Part shown: piece after piece, positions 9,237-17,560 of the stretch
Position numbering within the stretch: the stretch's first letter is position 1
How the letters are laid out: every line of letters begins with the position of its first letter
DNA from: Persicimonas caeni
Lineage (GTDB): Bacteria > Myxococcota_A > Bradymonadia > Bradymonadales > Bradymonadaceae
NCBI RefSeq assembly: GCF_006517175.1
Contig: NZ_CP041186.1
Location: forward strand, 2,507,001 to 2,571,000
DNA length: 64,000 bases
Direction: 5' to 3'
Notes under the pieces: generated by a model
What the model was told of the DNA's origin: nothing
Databases searched by the model: none
The model's input: only the letters and a program-made list of their open reading frames with translations
Translations under genes and position numbers: made by a program

Positions 9237-10463
9237 TCAGTACACCGGCAGCTCGCCCTCTTCGACGAGCTCTTGCCCGTCGAGGGCCTTCGGCAGCGCC
9301 TCGCACAGCGCCTCGTACTGCTCGAGGCGGTTGTAGAGGGCGCACGAGACGCGCAAGATGCGCTTGGGTAGCTCGGGGAACGCGGCCATGCGCACCTCGA
9401 AGCCGCCGCGGGCGAGTCGCTCACCCAATGGGTCAGTGAACTGGTTGGGCGGGAGCTTGTCGTAGGGGGCGTCGGGCAGCGGGACCGAGGCCATCGGGCC
9501 GAGCATCTCGTCGGGCGCAGGCGGGTCGATGTCGAGCGTGTCGCACAGTAGGTCGCGGGCTTGCAGGGCGAGCTTGTGGTTGCGCTCGTAGATAGCGGGC
9601 CAGCCGCCGGGCATCAGGCTGCGCAGGAACTTGATGGTCGTCGGTACGCACAGATACGGCGAGAAGTCGTGGGTGCCGGTCCAGTCGAACTCGTAGTGGA
9701 AGCGCTCCTCGGGCGGTGCGCCGGCGCCGTGACTGATGACCGCCGGGCGCACCTCGGTGCGCTTGCTCGGGTCGACCCACAAAAAGGCGGCGCCTTTGGG
9801 AGCGCACAGCCACTTGTGGCAGTTGCCCGTGTAGTACGTGGCGCCCAGGCTCTCCAGGTCGAGCTCGAGCATGCCCGGGGCGTGCGCGCCGTCGACGAGG
9901 ACGTCGACTCCGCGGGCCTGCAGCTCGTCGACGATCTTTTCGATGGGCAAGATGAGCGCCGTGGCGCTCGTCACATGGTCGATGAGCGCGAGCCGGGTGT
10001 TGTCGCCCACCTTGGCGAGAATCGCCTCGACCACCTCGTCCGGCGAGCTTATCGGAAAGGGAATATCGGCGACCACGGACTTGGCGCCGGCGCGCTCGCA
10101 GACGAAGTCGACTGCGTTGTTGCACGCCGGGTAGCCGTGGCTTGTCACCAAGATCTCGTCGCCCGCCTCGAGCGCGAGCGAGCGCAGCACCGAGTTGACG
10201 CCGGTGGTCGTGTTCGGCACGAAGACCAGATTCGCCGGATCTGCGCCCACGAACTCGGCGAACTCCGCGCGCGCTCGATCGAGCTCGCCCGGCAGATCGC
10301 GCATGAAGAACTGCATCGGCTGGCGCTCCATGCGCTTGCGAATCTCTTCCTGCTCGTGGAGCACGCGCTTGGGCGTGGCACCGAACGAGCCGTGGTTGAG
10401 AAACGTCACCGACGGGTCGATTGTCCAGTGGGCGGCGAAGTCGATCTTGGGATCCTCAGTCAT
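9237..10463 (-). CDS. Class V aminotransferase-fold PLP enzyme (isopenicillin-N epimerase-like)
   Basis: A 408-residue fold-type I PLP enzyme. The start FLNHGSFGATPKRVLHEQ is characteristic of the isopenicillin N epimerase / cysteine desulfurase-like subgroup. PLP contacts include NTTTGVNSV, DHVTSAT, LVDGAHAPG and the Schiff-base lysine in TGNCHKWLCAPKG (about residue 217). Family members act as epimerases, C-S lyases (for example in ergothioneine-type pathways) or desulfurases, so the substrate is open. The neighbours, Thg1 and hisS, do not point to a pathway. The Shine-Dalgarno sequence is weak, and a structured repeat precedes the gene. Confidence 0.85.
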   Translation of the reverse strand: MTEDPKIDFAAHWTIDPSVTFLNHGSFGATPKRVLHEQEEIRKRMERQPMQFFMRDLPGELDRARAEFAEFVGADPANLVFVPNTTTGVNSVLRSLALEAGDEILVTSHGYPACNNAVDFVCERAGAKSVVADIPFPISSPDEVVEAILAKVGDNTRLALIDHVTSATALILPIEKIVDELQARGVDVLVDGAHAPGMLELDLESLGATYYTGNCHKWLCAPKGAAFLWVDPSKRTEVRPAVISHGAGAPPEERFHYEFDWTGTHDFSPYLCVPTTIKFLRSLMPGGWPAIYERNHKLALQARDLLCDTLDIDPPAPDEMLGPMASVPLPDAPYDKLPPNQFTDPLGERLARGGFEVRMAAFPELPKRILRVSCALYNRLEQYEALCEALPKALDGQELVEEGELPVY

Positions 10464-10479
10464 AAGGTGTCTCGTCGTG

Positions 10480-10596
10480 CTATTTGGGGCGCCTGGCGGC
10501 TACAAACTACAATTTGAGGGTCGTTTCAATGCGCCTCATGTGGCTCATGTGGCTCATATACGCGACCCTCAAATTGTAGTTTGTCCGCCCAAATAG
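10480..10596. repeat. ERIC-like palindromic repeat, family A, copy 2
   Basis: A 117-bp element with outer ends CTATTTGGGGCG and CGCCCAAATAG and a perfect 22-bp inner stem (10502-10523 with 10563-10584). The 39-nt loop holds repeated ATGTGGCTC. It fills the gap between hisS and the PLP enzyme gene, starting 4 bp from the hisS stop codon. It shares ends and inner arm with the copy at 12057-12185. Confidence 0.9.
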
Positions 10597-10599
10597 GCC

Positions 10600-11985
10600 T
10601 CAAGAGCCCAAACGTTCTTTAAGCCAACCCGCAACGTCTTCACGCGCGACCTTCTCCTGGTCGCCCGACTTCATGTCCTTGAGCGCGACGACGCCCGCTT
10701 CGAGTTCGTCGGGGGCGAGGATGGCCACGAACGGGATATTGCGCTCGTCGGCGTAGCCGAACTGCTTGCCGTAGCGGTCGTTGTCCGGGTACAGGTCGAC
10801 CTTCAGGCCCGCCTCGCGAAGCTCGTTGGCCAGCCGGAAGCTGTTGGGCGTGAAGTCGTCGTTCCAAAGGGTCACGAGGACGTCGACCTCCGACTCGCGC
10901 TCGTCGAACATGCCGCGTTCTTCCATGAGCACGAGGATACGCTCGACGCCCAGCGAGAAGCCGCACGCCGGGATGTCTTGCTTCGAGAACATGCCGATGA
11001 GCTCGTCGTAGCGACCGCCACCGCCCAGGCTCCCCGAGAACTCGTCGCTGCGAATCTCGAAGATGGGACCGGTGTAATACGACAGGCCGCGCGCCAGGTA
11101 CGGGTCGATATACAGGTGGTCCGCAGCCGAGCCCGACGTGGCGAATTTGAGGAGCTTGTCGAGGTCGGACAGCGCCTTTTGGCCGCTCTCCAACTCACCG
11201 ACTTCCTCTCTCAACGCGGCGAGCGTCGCCTCGTTGTCGAACTCACCGGGGCTGGTCGGTTCGCTGGCCTGGTCCAACAGCGGCATCAGGCTGTCGATGG
11301 AGCCTTGCTCGATGCCGCGGTTTTCGAGCTCCTCGATGACGCCGTCGCGCCCGATCTTGTCGAGCTTGTCGATGGCGATGAGTGCCTCTTGGCGCATCTC
11401 GGGGGCGACGCCGGCCTTCTCCATCATCGCCGTCAGCAGCTTCCTGTGGTTGACGTGGATACGAAAGTCGGTGAACCCGAGGCGAACCAGTACTTCGGCC
11501 AGCGCCGCGGTGACCTCGGCCTCGACGGTCATCGCCTCGGAGCCGATGACGTCGACGTCACACTGGTAGAACTCGCGAAAGCGACCCTTCTGGGGCCGGT
11601 CTGCGCGCCACACCGGCGCGATCTGGTAGCGCTTGAAGTAGCGCGGCAGCTCGTTTTGGTATTCGGCGGCCACCCGCGCCAGGGGCACGGTCAGGTCGTA
11701 GCGAAGCCCCATGTCGGCCACATCGGTGTCCTGGGGCTCATCCTTGCGCAGCGCCTTGTCGAGCTTGCGCCCGCGCTTCATGACCTTGAACAAGAGCTTG
11801 TCGCCCTCTTCGCCGTACTTGCCCATCAACGTCGACAGGCGCTCCATGGCAGGGGTATCGAGGGGCTCGAAGCCGTAGGATTCGTAGACTTCGCGGATGA
11901 TATTGAAGACGCGATTGCGGCGCTGGACGTCCTTGGGCAGGAAGTCGCGCATGCCGCTCGCGGGCTTTGTCGAAACTTGACTCAT
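10600..11985 (-). CDS. hisS: Histidyl-tRNA synthetase
   Basis: A class II synthetase of 461 residues from the ATG at 11985 (MSQVSTKPASGMRDFLPKD). Motif 2 reads RPQKGRFREFYQCDVDVIG, the histidine-binding ARGLSYYTG motif is present, and motif 3 is GFSLGVERI. A C-terminal anticodon-binding domain follows (VDVLVTLW onwards). The motif 2 wording REFYQCD and an enlarged middle insertion resemble the eukaryotic/archaeal HisRS branch more than E. coli HisRS; this is a by-eye judgement. Its occurrence one gene away from a Thg1-like protein is notable, because both act on tRNA-His. Palindromic repeats flank the gene on both sides. Confidence 0.96.
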   Translation of the reverse strand: MSQVSTKPASGMRDFLPKDVQRRNRVFNIIREVYESYGFEPLDTPAMERLSTLMGKYGEEGDKLLFKVMKRGRKLDKALRKDEPQDTDVADMGLRYDLTVPLARVAAEYQNELPRYFKRYQIAPVWRADRPQKGRFREFYQCDVDVIGSEAMTVEAEVTAALAEVLVRLGFTDFRIHVNHRKLLTAMMEKAGVAPEMRQEALIAIDKLDKIGRDGVIEELENRGIEQGSIDSLMPLLDQASEPTSPGEFDNEATLAALREEVGELESGQKALSDLDKLLKFATSGSAADHLYIDPYLARGLSYYTGPIFEIRSDEFSGSLGGGGRYDELIGMFSKQDIPACGFSLGVERILVLMEERGMFDERESEVDVLVTLWNDDFTPNSFRLANELREAGLKVDLYPDNDRYGKQFGYADERNIPFVAILAPDELEAGVVALKDMKSGDQEKVAREDVAGWLKERLGS

Positions 11986-12056
11986 TGTTCTTCCAATTGA
12001 TGTTTGTTCAGAATTGCGTGTCGACGTTTTGGGGCGCTCTTCTTGTTCGGCGCTCG

Positions 12057-12185
12057 CTATTTGGGGCGCCTGAACTGCGGCGCAAACTACAATTTGAGTG
12101 TTCCTCCGATGCACCACATGTGGTTTTTCGCAGCAACACTCAAATTGTAGTTTGTGAGGGCGTCTTTTGCCCTCACCTCAAATAG
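12057..12185. repeat. ERIC-like palindromic repeat, family A, copy 3 (best preserved)
   Basis: A 129-bp element between the AmgK-like gene and hisS. Outer ends are CTATTTGGGG and CTCAAATAG. A perfect 20-bp stem (12083-12102 with 12135-12154) encloses a 32-nt loop. A second hairpin GTGAGGGC...GCCCTCAC (12154-12161 with 12169-12176) lies beside it. Same length and layout as the copy at 2776-2904, which is inverted. Confidence 0.9.
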
Positions 12186-12199
12186 CGGGCCTGAAAAAT

Positions 12200-13336
12200 C
12201 TATACGTCCCAGCTCGGCTCGATCTCTTCTAGAATCTGGGCCAACTCGTCCCACCCGGGCAGCTTGTCGAGCGCTTCGCGCACGTAGCGGATCGAGGAGT
12301 CGTAATACTGCAAGAAGCTCGGGTCGCCTTTGACGCGGTCGATGTAGACAAAGCGGCCAGCGTCCTTGAGCTTGCGTTGGATCGTCTGCAGGTGGAATGC
12401 CTCGTAGGCGCGGTCGCCGTCGGCGCACCACGGCAGGCCGACCTGTTGGCCGCGCGTGACGTAGTGGTCGAGCAGCGTGTCGACCTGGCTCGATTCGAGC
12501 TCGATATACGAGTCGCGCAACAGGGCGACGAGGTCGTAGGTGAACGGACCTTTGAGGGCGTCCTGAAAGTCGATCAGGTGCCACTGGCCTTCTTTGTGCA
12601 TCAAGTTGCGCGACTGGTAATCGCGCAACACGAGCGCCTGTTGGACGTCGAGCAGCTCGTCGACCACCTCGTCGAAGATGCGGTCGAGGTCGGCCTTTCG
12701 GGCGGCGACGCGCTCGGCGGCTTTGCCGTCGAGGCGCTCCTCGAGGCCCCACTCCAGGTAATGGTCGAGCTCCCAGCGCAACAGCTCCTTGTCGAAGCTT
12801 CGGCCGAAGGCGATGCAGTCGGCGTTGTCGACGTCGTCGTCGGTGGCCGACTGGAGCACGGCTTGCTGGAATTCGACCAGCAGGTCGATCGCTTCGCGAT
12901 AGAGGTCCAAGAAGGCCTCTTCGTGGTCCTCCGGCTCGAGGTCGTCACGACGGCGAAGCTCGAGGATCGACTCCTCGAAGGTCTGGTCGCCCAGGTCCTC
13001 GAGCAACAACACCCCGAGGTTCATGTCGACCAGGTCGATGTCGGGCACCGGCATGCCGATGCTGTCGAGGTAGCGATGCACGTTGACGAACGGGAGTTCT
13101 TTGGGCGCCTCGGCCCCGGAGGACATCCCCTCTTCGCTCTCGAGGATGTCGGCGTCCTGGGGCAGCACCATGGCCATCTGGGTGTACTCGCCGCGCGGCG
13201 CGCTGGCATGCGCGGGTAGCTGGACGCGCCAGTAGATACGCAGCGAGGCGTGCCCGCCGCGGTTTTCCAATTCGGCGGACTGCGCCACCTCGATGTCGAA
13301 CAGTTGAGTCAGCGCTTTGCGGATGCGCTCTTCCAT
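12200..13336 (-). CDS. Aminoglycoside-phosphotransferase-fold kinase, AmgK-like (MurNAc/GlcNAc 1-kinase)
   Basis: 378 residues from the ATG at 13336. The kinase-like fold shows the catalytic loop VLRDYQSRNLM and the metal-binding LIDFQDALKGPFTYDLVALLRDSYIE, wording typical of AmgK / COG3178 sugar 1-kinases of cell-wall recycling. The N-terminal lobe has the expected RIYWRVQL and FVNVHRYL segments. AmgK phosphorylates the anomeric position of MurNAc or GlcNAc in a salvage route to UDP-MurNAc; the partner MurU is not in the window. It is divergent from gluQ with 154 bp between the starts. The family call is firm, the substrate moderate. Confidence 0.8.
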   Translation of the reverse strand: MEERIRKALTQLFDIEVAQSAELENRGGHASLRIYWRVQLPAHASAPRGEYTQMAMVLPQDADILESEEGMSSGAEAPKELPFVNVHRYLDSIGMPVPDIDLVDMNLGVLLLEDLGDQTFEESILELRRRDDLEPEDHEEAFLDLYREAIDLLVEFQQAVLQSATDDDVDNADCIAFGRSFDKELLRWELDHYLEWGLEERLDGKAAERVAARKADLDRIFDEVVDELLDVQQALVLRDYQSRNLMHKEGQWHLIDFQDALKGPFTYDLVALLRDSYIELESSQVDTLLDHYVTRGQQVGLPWCADGDRAYEAFHLQTIQRKLKDAGRFVYIDRVKGDPSFLQYYDSSIRYVREALDKLPGWDELAQILEEIEPSWDV

Positions 13337-13413
13337 GTTTTTGATGGCCAAAACGAACCTCCCGTGGTCCGAAAATGATGAACAGTGCTGCACGATGCTC
13401 GACGGCTCCACGA

Positions 13414-13442
13414 TTGTCAAATGGTGGCGTATTGGGAAGAAT
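13414..13442 (+). promoter_or_regulatory. Predicted sigma-70 promoter of gluQ
   Basis: TTGTCA (13414-13419), a 17-nt spacer and AAGAAT (13437-13442), about 50 bp before the gluQ start. The similarity to consensus is moderate and rests on inspection only. Confidence 0.4.
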
Positions 13443-13490
13443 GGGCCGACGGGGTGCGCCAACAAGCAACTCTTACAACACTCGCGACCA

Positions 13491-14486
13491 ATGAACTTCG
13501 ACCAACTCCTCGAAAAAGCCAACGCGCTCAAGAAAGAACGCCCGCGCGGCCGCTACGCGCCCAGCCCCACCGGCCCCCTGCACCTCGGCAACGCGCGCAC
13601 GGCCCTTCTGGCCTGGCTGCAGGCGCGCCTGATGGGCGGGGCGTTCATCATGCGCAACGAAGACCTCGACCAACCGCGGGTGGTCGAGGGGAGCGCCGAG
13701 CAGATCTACGAAGACCTGTACTGGCTCGAGCTCGACTGGGACGAGGGCCCCGATGTGGGCGGCCCGGTGGGGCCGTACAACCAGTCGGAGCGCACCGCGT
13801 TGTACGAAGAGGCGCTTCGCCGCCTCGACGAGGCGGGGGTGGTCTTCCGGTGCTACTGCTCGCGCAAAGACGTGCGCGAGGCGGCCAGCGCGCCGCACGA
13901 CGACGGCCGGGTCATTTACCCGGGCACCTGCCGGTTTCTGAGCGAGGAGGAAGAAGCGCAGGTCAAGGCCGACAAGCCCAACCGCACCCCATCGTGGCGC
14001 TACCGCGTGCCCGCCCGAGACGTCTCGCTCGAGGACATCATCGCCGGACGCTACGCCCAGAACCTCGACACCGAAGTGGGCGACTTCCCCATTCGACGCG
14101 CCGACGCGCTCTTTGCCTACCAGTTGGCAGTGGTCGTCGACGACGCACTGATGGGGGTGACCGACGTGGTGCGCGGCGATGATCTGCTGTCGTCGACGCC
14201 GCGCCAGGTGGAGTTATTCGAGGCGTTCGGCTTCGACGTGCCGCGTTTTTGGCATGTGCCGCTGATGTGCGACGAGGAGGGCAACCGCATGTCGAAACGC
14301 GACGGCTCCGATTCGCTGCAGATGCTCCGCGAGCAGGGCAAGACGCCCTACGAGGTGGTCGGAAAGCTGGCGGCGTCGGTCGGTCTGGCCGAGCCTGGCG
14401 AGGAGATCTCGGCCGGAAGGCTCCTCGACCGACTTACGATCGAGGAGTTCGAGGAGGCGCTTCGCGCCCGGTCGCCTTACGGCTGA
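13491..14486 (+). CDS. gluQ: Glutamyl-Q tRNA(Asp) synthetase
   Basis: 331 residues, the length of the GluRS catalytic core without an anticodon-binding domain. The class I HIGH motif appears as HLGN in RYAPSPTGPLHLGNARTALL, and the KMSKS motif as RMSKRDGS. The zinc-binding group CYCSRK...YPGTC typical of GluQ is present. The enzyme attaches glutamate to the queuosine base of tRNA-Asp. The start at 13491 (MNFDQLLEKANALKKERPRG) was chosen because the upstream in-frame codons are not protein-like. Its 3' end overlaps the converging lipoprotein gene by 10 bp. Confidence 0.92.
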   Translation: MNFDQLLEKANALKKERPRGRYAPSPTGPLHLGNARTALLAWLQARLMGGAFIMRNEDLDQPRVVEGSAEQIYEDLYWLELDWDEGPDVGGPVGPYNQSERTALYEEALRRLDEAGVVFRCYCSRKDVREAASAPHDDGRVIYPGTCRFLSEEEEAQVKADKPNRTPSWRYRVPARDVSLEDIIAGRYAQNLDTEVGDFPIRRADALFAYQLAVVVDDALMGVTDVVRGDDLLSSTPRQVELFEAFGFDVPRFWHVPLMCDEEGNRMSKRDGSDSLQMLREQGKTPYEVVGKLAASVGLAEPGEEISAGRLLDRLTIEEFEEALRARSPYG

Positions 14487-15301
14487 CCGGCGTCGTCGCT
14501 CTGATTATTGCCGTTGTTCTGATTCTGGCCGTTGGTGCCCGGGTTGTTCTGCTGGGCGCTGCTGGCGATGGCCTGGCCCTTTTCGTTGGCGTCGAGGCGC
14601 CGGTTGTTGTTCTCGTCGCGGAACAGGCGCGCCGAGCGCTTGATCGAGGCCTTGAAGCTACCCATCATCTCGGGGTTCTCCTCCGATGAGATGACGATCG
14701 GGTCTTGGTCGCTGACGTTGTCGAGCTGCGACTCGTTGATCCACTCGTCGAGCGCGAAGCCCACGATCAAGTGCTGGTCACCGACCAACTCGAAGTCCTC
14801 GAGCACACCGCTCAAGTGGAATTTGTCGTCGAGGTCCGCCTCGATGCGGAACTCGACGCCGTCGGCCCGAGCCCCCTCGACGAACAGCGACAAACCGGCC
14901 AATTCACCCGGCGCCCCAGCGGGCAGCGCGTCGGCGTCGACCTGCGAGAAGCCGACGTCGAGTTTGCAGTAATCGCCGGCCGGCTTGGTGAACAGCGGCG
15001 CGTCGTAGGTGGGCTGGTCGGCCAGCAGATCGACGACCACCGGGTCGGTCACGTCGTAGGGAAGCGTCTCGTCTTCGCAATCATCGACGCTGCGGAAGCG
15101 GAACTGCGACAGCACGATCCACGCCGTGTCGATGCGCAGGCCGTCTTCCAAGGTCAAGGCGCCCGAACGGGTCTCGGTGTAGCCAGCAACCTCGAGTTCT
15201 ACGTTTGCCTGTTCGTCTTGCGGGTTGCCTACATCGGTGCCCACACACGAGGGCACCAAGAGCGCGACCAGGAGAAGGATATGGAGGGTGATGCGTTTCA
15301 T
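14477..15301 (-). CDS. Lipoprotein translationally coupled to a TIGR02147 protein
   Basis: 274 residues from the ATG at 15301, with lipobox VPSC (Cys19). The body resembles DUF4382-like proteins: LRIDTAWIVLSQFRF, DVTDPVVVDLLADQP, PAGDYCKLDVGF. Near the end is a calcium-loop-like RDENNNRRLDANE, followed by a Gln/Asn-rich tail. The start overlaps the stop of the upstream TIGR02147 gene by four bases (ATGA), indicating coupled translation. It is probably an envelope protein with a binding role; the specific function is unknown. The domain assignment is tentative. Confidence 0.7.
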   Translation of the reverse strand: MKRITLHILLLVALLVPSCVGTDVGNPQDEQANVELEVAGYTETRSGALTLEDGLRIDTAWIVLSQFRFRSVDDCEDETLPYDVTDPVVVDLLADQPTYDAPLFTKPAGDYCKLDVGFSQVDADALPAGAPGELAGLSLFVEGARADGVEFRIEADLDDKFHLSGVLEDFELVGDQHLIVGFALDEWINESQLDNVSDQDPIVISSEENPEMMGSFKASIKRSARLFRDENNNRRLDANEKGQAIASSAQQNNPGTNGQNQNNGNNQSDDAGQP

Positions 15302-16155
15302 TCGTCTGGGTTCTCCTCGCCCGGCACCTCGGTCAACGGGAACAACTGGAAGTTGATCTGGAAGACCGCCTCGGGATTGGCGTCGCGATCGCAAAAATCG
15401 AGCAAGCTCTCACGAAACGCGTGGATGCGCTCTTTGACTTCCGGGACCTTTTCGGAGTCGATGCACACGGTCAACGCGCTGATATCGCGAAGCTCGCGCG
15501 GCACGTTGACGATGGAGTTAGCCGCGCGCTCGAGCATCTGGCGATGGTAGTTGCCGATCGCCAAAGAGCGCACCTCGTGGCCGGTGGTCAGGCTCGGCTC
15601 GCCGCGCGAGATCGAACCATCCTCTTCCTCCACCAGAAGGCCCATGTCGAAGAGAAGATCCAGCGATGCCTCGATCTGCTCGACGGAGACCTCCGGGGAG
15701 AGCTTCCGGGCGATCCATTCGGGATCGCGGCGGAAATCGTCGAGTGCGGCCAACTCCCGGATCGCCGGGTGGTACCAGCGCGACAGGTACTCGAACATGC
15801 TGCTGTCGAGTCGGCGCGCGCGGCGAAACCGCCGGCTGGCGGCGACCCGCTCGAACGCCTCGTTGCGCTCCTCGACCGTCTCGGCCTGATCGAAAGCGAC
15901 CAGGTCGGCGAAGAAGCGCTTCTCTTCGCGGTCGAGTTTGAGCGCCTTGGCAAACTTGTTGATGCTGTCGTTGCTCAGGTTGCGATCGCCGTCCATCACC
16001 AACTTGAAAAAGTTGGGGGACGAGAAGCCTGCCAGGCGCGCCAAATATCGATACGAGAACTGCGAGACGTTCGCCTTGCCGGCGTCGTAGTAGTCGCGCA
16101 GATACTCGCGATAATCGACGTATTCGAAGATGTTGGGTTTCCAGTCGTCGCTCAT
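15298..16155 (-). CDS. TIGR02147 family protein (DUF4423), predicted regulator
   Basis: 285 residues from the ATG at 16155; an upstream TTG at 16167 is less likely because GGGACG sits well placed before the ATG. The N-terminal part IFEYVDYREYLRDYYDAGKA, then FSYRYLARLAGFSSPNFFKLVMDGDRNLS, is the hallmark of TIGR02147 and looks like a helix-turn-helix. SLTTGHEVRSLAIGNYHRQMLERA and the DISALTVCIDSEKVPEVKERIHAFR segment complete the family pattern. Members occur mainly in predatory and fibrobacter-like bacteria and usually neighbour lipoprotein genes, as here. DNA binding is inferred, not proven. Confidence 0.88.
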   Translation of the reverse strand: MSDDWKPNIFEYVDYREYLRDYYDAGKANVSQFSYRYLARLAGFSSPNFFKLVMDGDRNLSNDSINKFAKALKLDREEKRFFADLVAFDQAETVEERNEAFERVAASRRFRRARRLDSSMFEYLSRWYHPAIRELAALDDFRRDPEWIARKLSPEVSVEQIEASLDLLFDMGLLVEEEDGSISRGEPSLTTGHEVRSLAIGNYHRQMLERAANSIVNVPRELRDISALTVCIDSEKVPEVKERIHAFRESLLDFCDRDANPEAVFQINFQLFPLTEVPGEENPDE

Positions 16156-16268
16156 GAAACGTCCCAACGCGAAAGGTGGACCGTTAGAATACGTCTTTGC
16201 AAGCCAGCTTGCAAACGAAAGGAGCCACTTTTCGCGCTGGGAGGCGTCAAACGAAATGCGAGAGGCGC

Positions 16269-17333
16269 TCAGCCCTCGTTCTCCTGCTGGTCGTTGGTCT
16301 CCGAGGCAGGCCGCACATCGAAGGTGAACGTCTCGGTGATGCCGTTGCCGCCGTCGGCGCCCGGAATCGACACGTCGATCTCGCAGCTACCTTCGGCCTT
16401 GCCGGTCACCTTCAACACGTTGGGCTCGTACAGGTTGAACAACCCGTCGTCGGAGGTGCGCGCCTCGTAAGCGACCTCGCAGGTGTCGGAGGTGGTGGCC
16501 GTCGCCTCGATGGCGATGTCGCTCTGGCAGACCGGCACGGGCTCTTGGATCGCCGGCAGCAAGCCGCTGGCGGTGGGAAGCAGGTGCAAGGTGAGCGACT
16601 TGTCGACCTCGACGGGGAAATTGGACTCATCGAGGAAGTCCTGTTCGAAGATCTTCGCGCCGTCGATATCGCCCTGCTCGATGAGCGTGAGCGCAAAGGT
16701 CGTATCATCGACCTGCGACTTCACCGAGATCTCGCCGGGGGTGCTGGGCGTGCGCAGCGGGAGCAGTCCGTTGACCGTCGAGTCGCCCAACGTGGCGGCG
16801 TCGGCCGGCTCGAACTCGACCGGGTAGTGGCCGTAGCCCACCGCGATCTTGCCGCCGGCGCGCATGGTGTAGTGCAGGCTGATGTCGTGGTCGACCAGAT
16901 ACAGCGCCTCGGCGTCTTTGGCGCACGGGTTGTCGAACTCGAGAGCATCGACGGTCGCCGCCTCGAGCTCGAACGAGTCGGTCAGCGCCTCGCCATCGGG
17001 CGCGGTGGCCTCCACGTCGATGGTGGTCTCGCCGTCGGCGACGCCCTCGAGGGTCATCAGGCCGCCGTTGACGCCGTCGACGCGGATGATCTTGTCGTCA
17101 GCAGCAGTCGCCGAGTCGAAGGAGACCTTCTGCTCCTTGTTGCCGTTGACCATCGCCGAGTAGTCGAGCTTGGCGCCCACCGCCAGCGGTGACGAGCCGG
17201 TGGCTCCACCGATGGGTCCTTCGTTGTAGGTCAGCGTCAGGTTGCCCTCTTCGCCGCCAATCTCGGGGTTACAGGCGCTGGCAAAAAGTGCGGCGGCCGA
17301 CATCGTGAGCAAAATTTTCGTGGTCTGTCGCAT
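16269..17333 (-). CDS. Secreted lipoprotein with Ig-like beta-sandwich pattern
   Basis: 354 residues with lipobox ASAC (Cys21). The mature part consists of beta-rich segments with alternating hydrophobics, including a BIG2-like stretch (KQKVSFDSATAADDKIIRVD, then LEGVADGETTIDVEATAPDG). A later domain holds paired Cys (PVCQSDIAIE, SDTCEVAYE, GSCEIDVSI) and probably disulfides. No catalytic motif is seen. The RBS GAGGTG is well placed. It lies 113 bp upstream of the TIGR02147 gene on the same strand and may share its transcript. The function is unknown. Confidence 0.7.
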   Translation of the reverse strand: MRQTTKILLTMSAAALFASACNPEIGGEEGNLTLTYNEGPIGGATGSSPLAVGAKLDYSAMVNGNKEQKVSFDSATAADDKIIRVDGVNGGLMTLEGVADGETTIDVEATAPDGEALTDSFELEAATVDALEFDNPCAKDAEALYLVDHDISLHYTMRAGGKIAVGYGHYPVEFEPADAATLGDSTVNGLLPLRTPSTPGEISVKSQVDDTTFALTLIEQGDIDGAKIFEQDFLDESNFPVEVDKSLTLHLLPTASGLLPAIQEPVPVCQSDIAIEATATTSDTCEVAYEARTSDDGLFNLYEPNVLKVTGKAEGSCEIDVSIPGADGGNGITETFTFDVRPASETNDQQENEG

Positions 17334-17489
17334 TTCGACACCTCGTTATCTGAGTAAAAGCGTGCTCTCAATTTGTAGTCGGTGCGTAAGACTGCAATGG
17401 GTATGCCAGTATTCAAGGCGTGGCTTCGTGGAGTTTCTACCGCCCAACCCCGACACCCATGCCCCACCCGTGGACAAATGGTACACCAC

Positions 17490-17517
17490 TTGGCGTGCGT
17501 CAAATTGCGGTTAAAAT
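17490..17517 (+). promoter_or_regulatory. Predicted promoter of the aldehyde dehydrogenase gene
   Basis: TTGGCG (17490-17495), a 16-nt spacer and TAAAAT (17512-17517), 43 bp before the start codon. It was judged by eye; the wider gap from 17334 holds no other clear signal. Confidence 0.45.
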
Positions 17518-17560
17518 CGCCGCGTGCCAAAAATTGCTACCAACACCTGAGGAGACCCCC

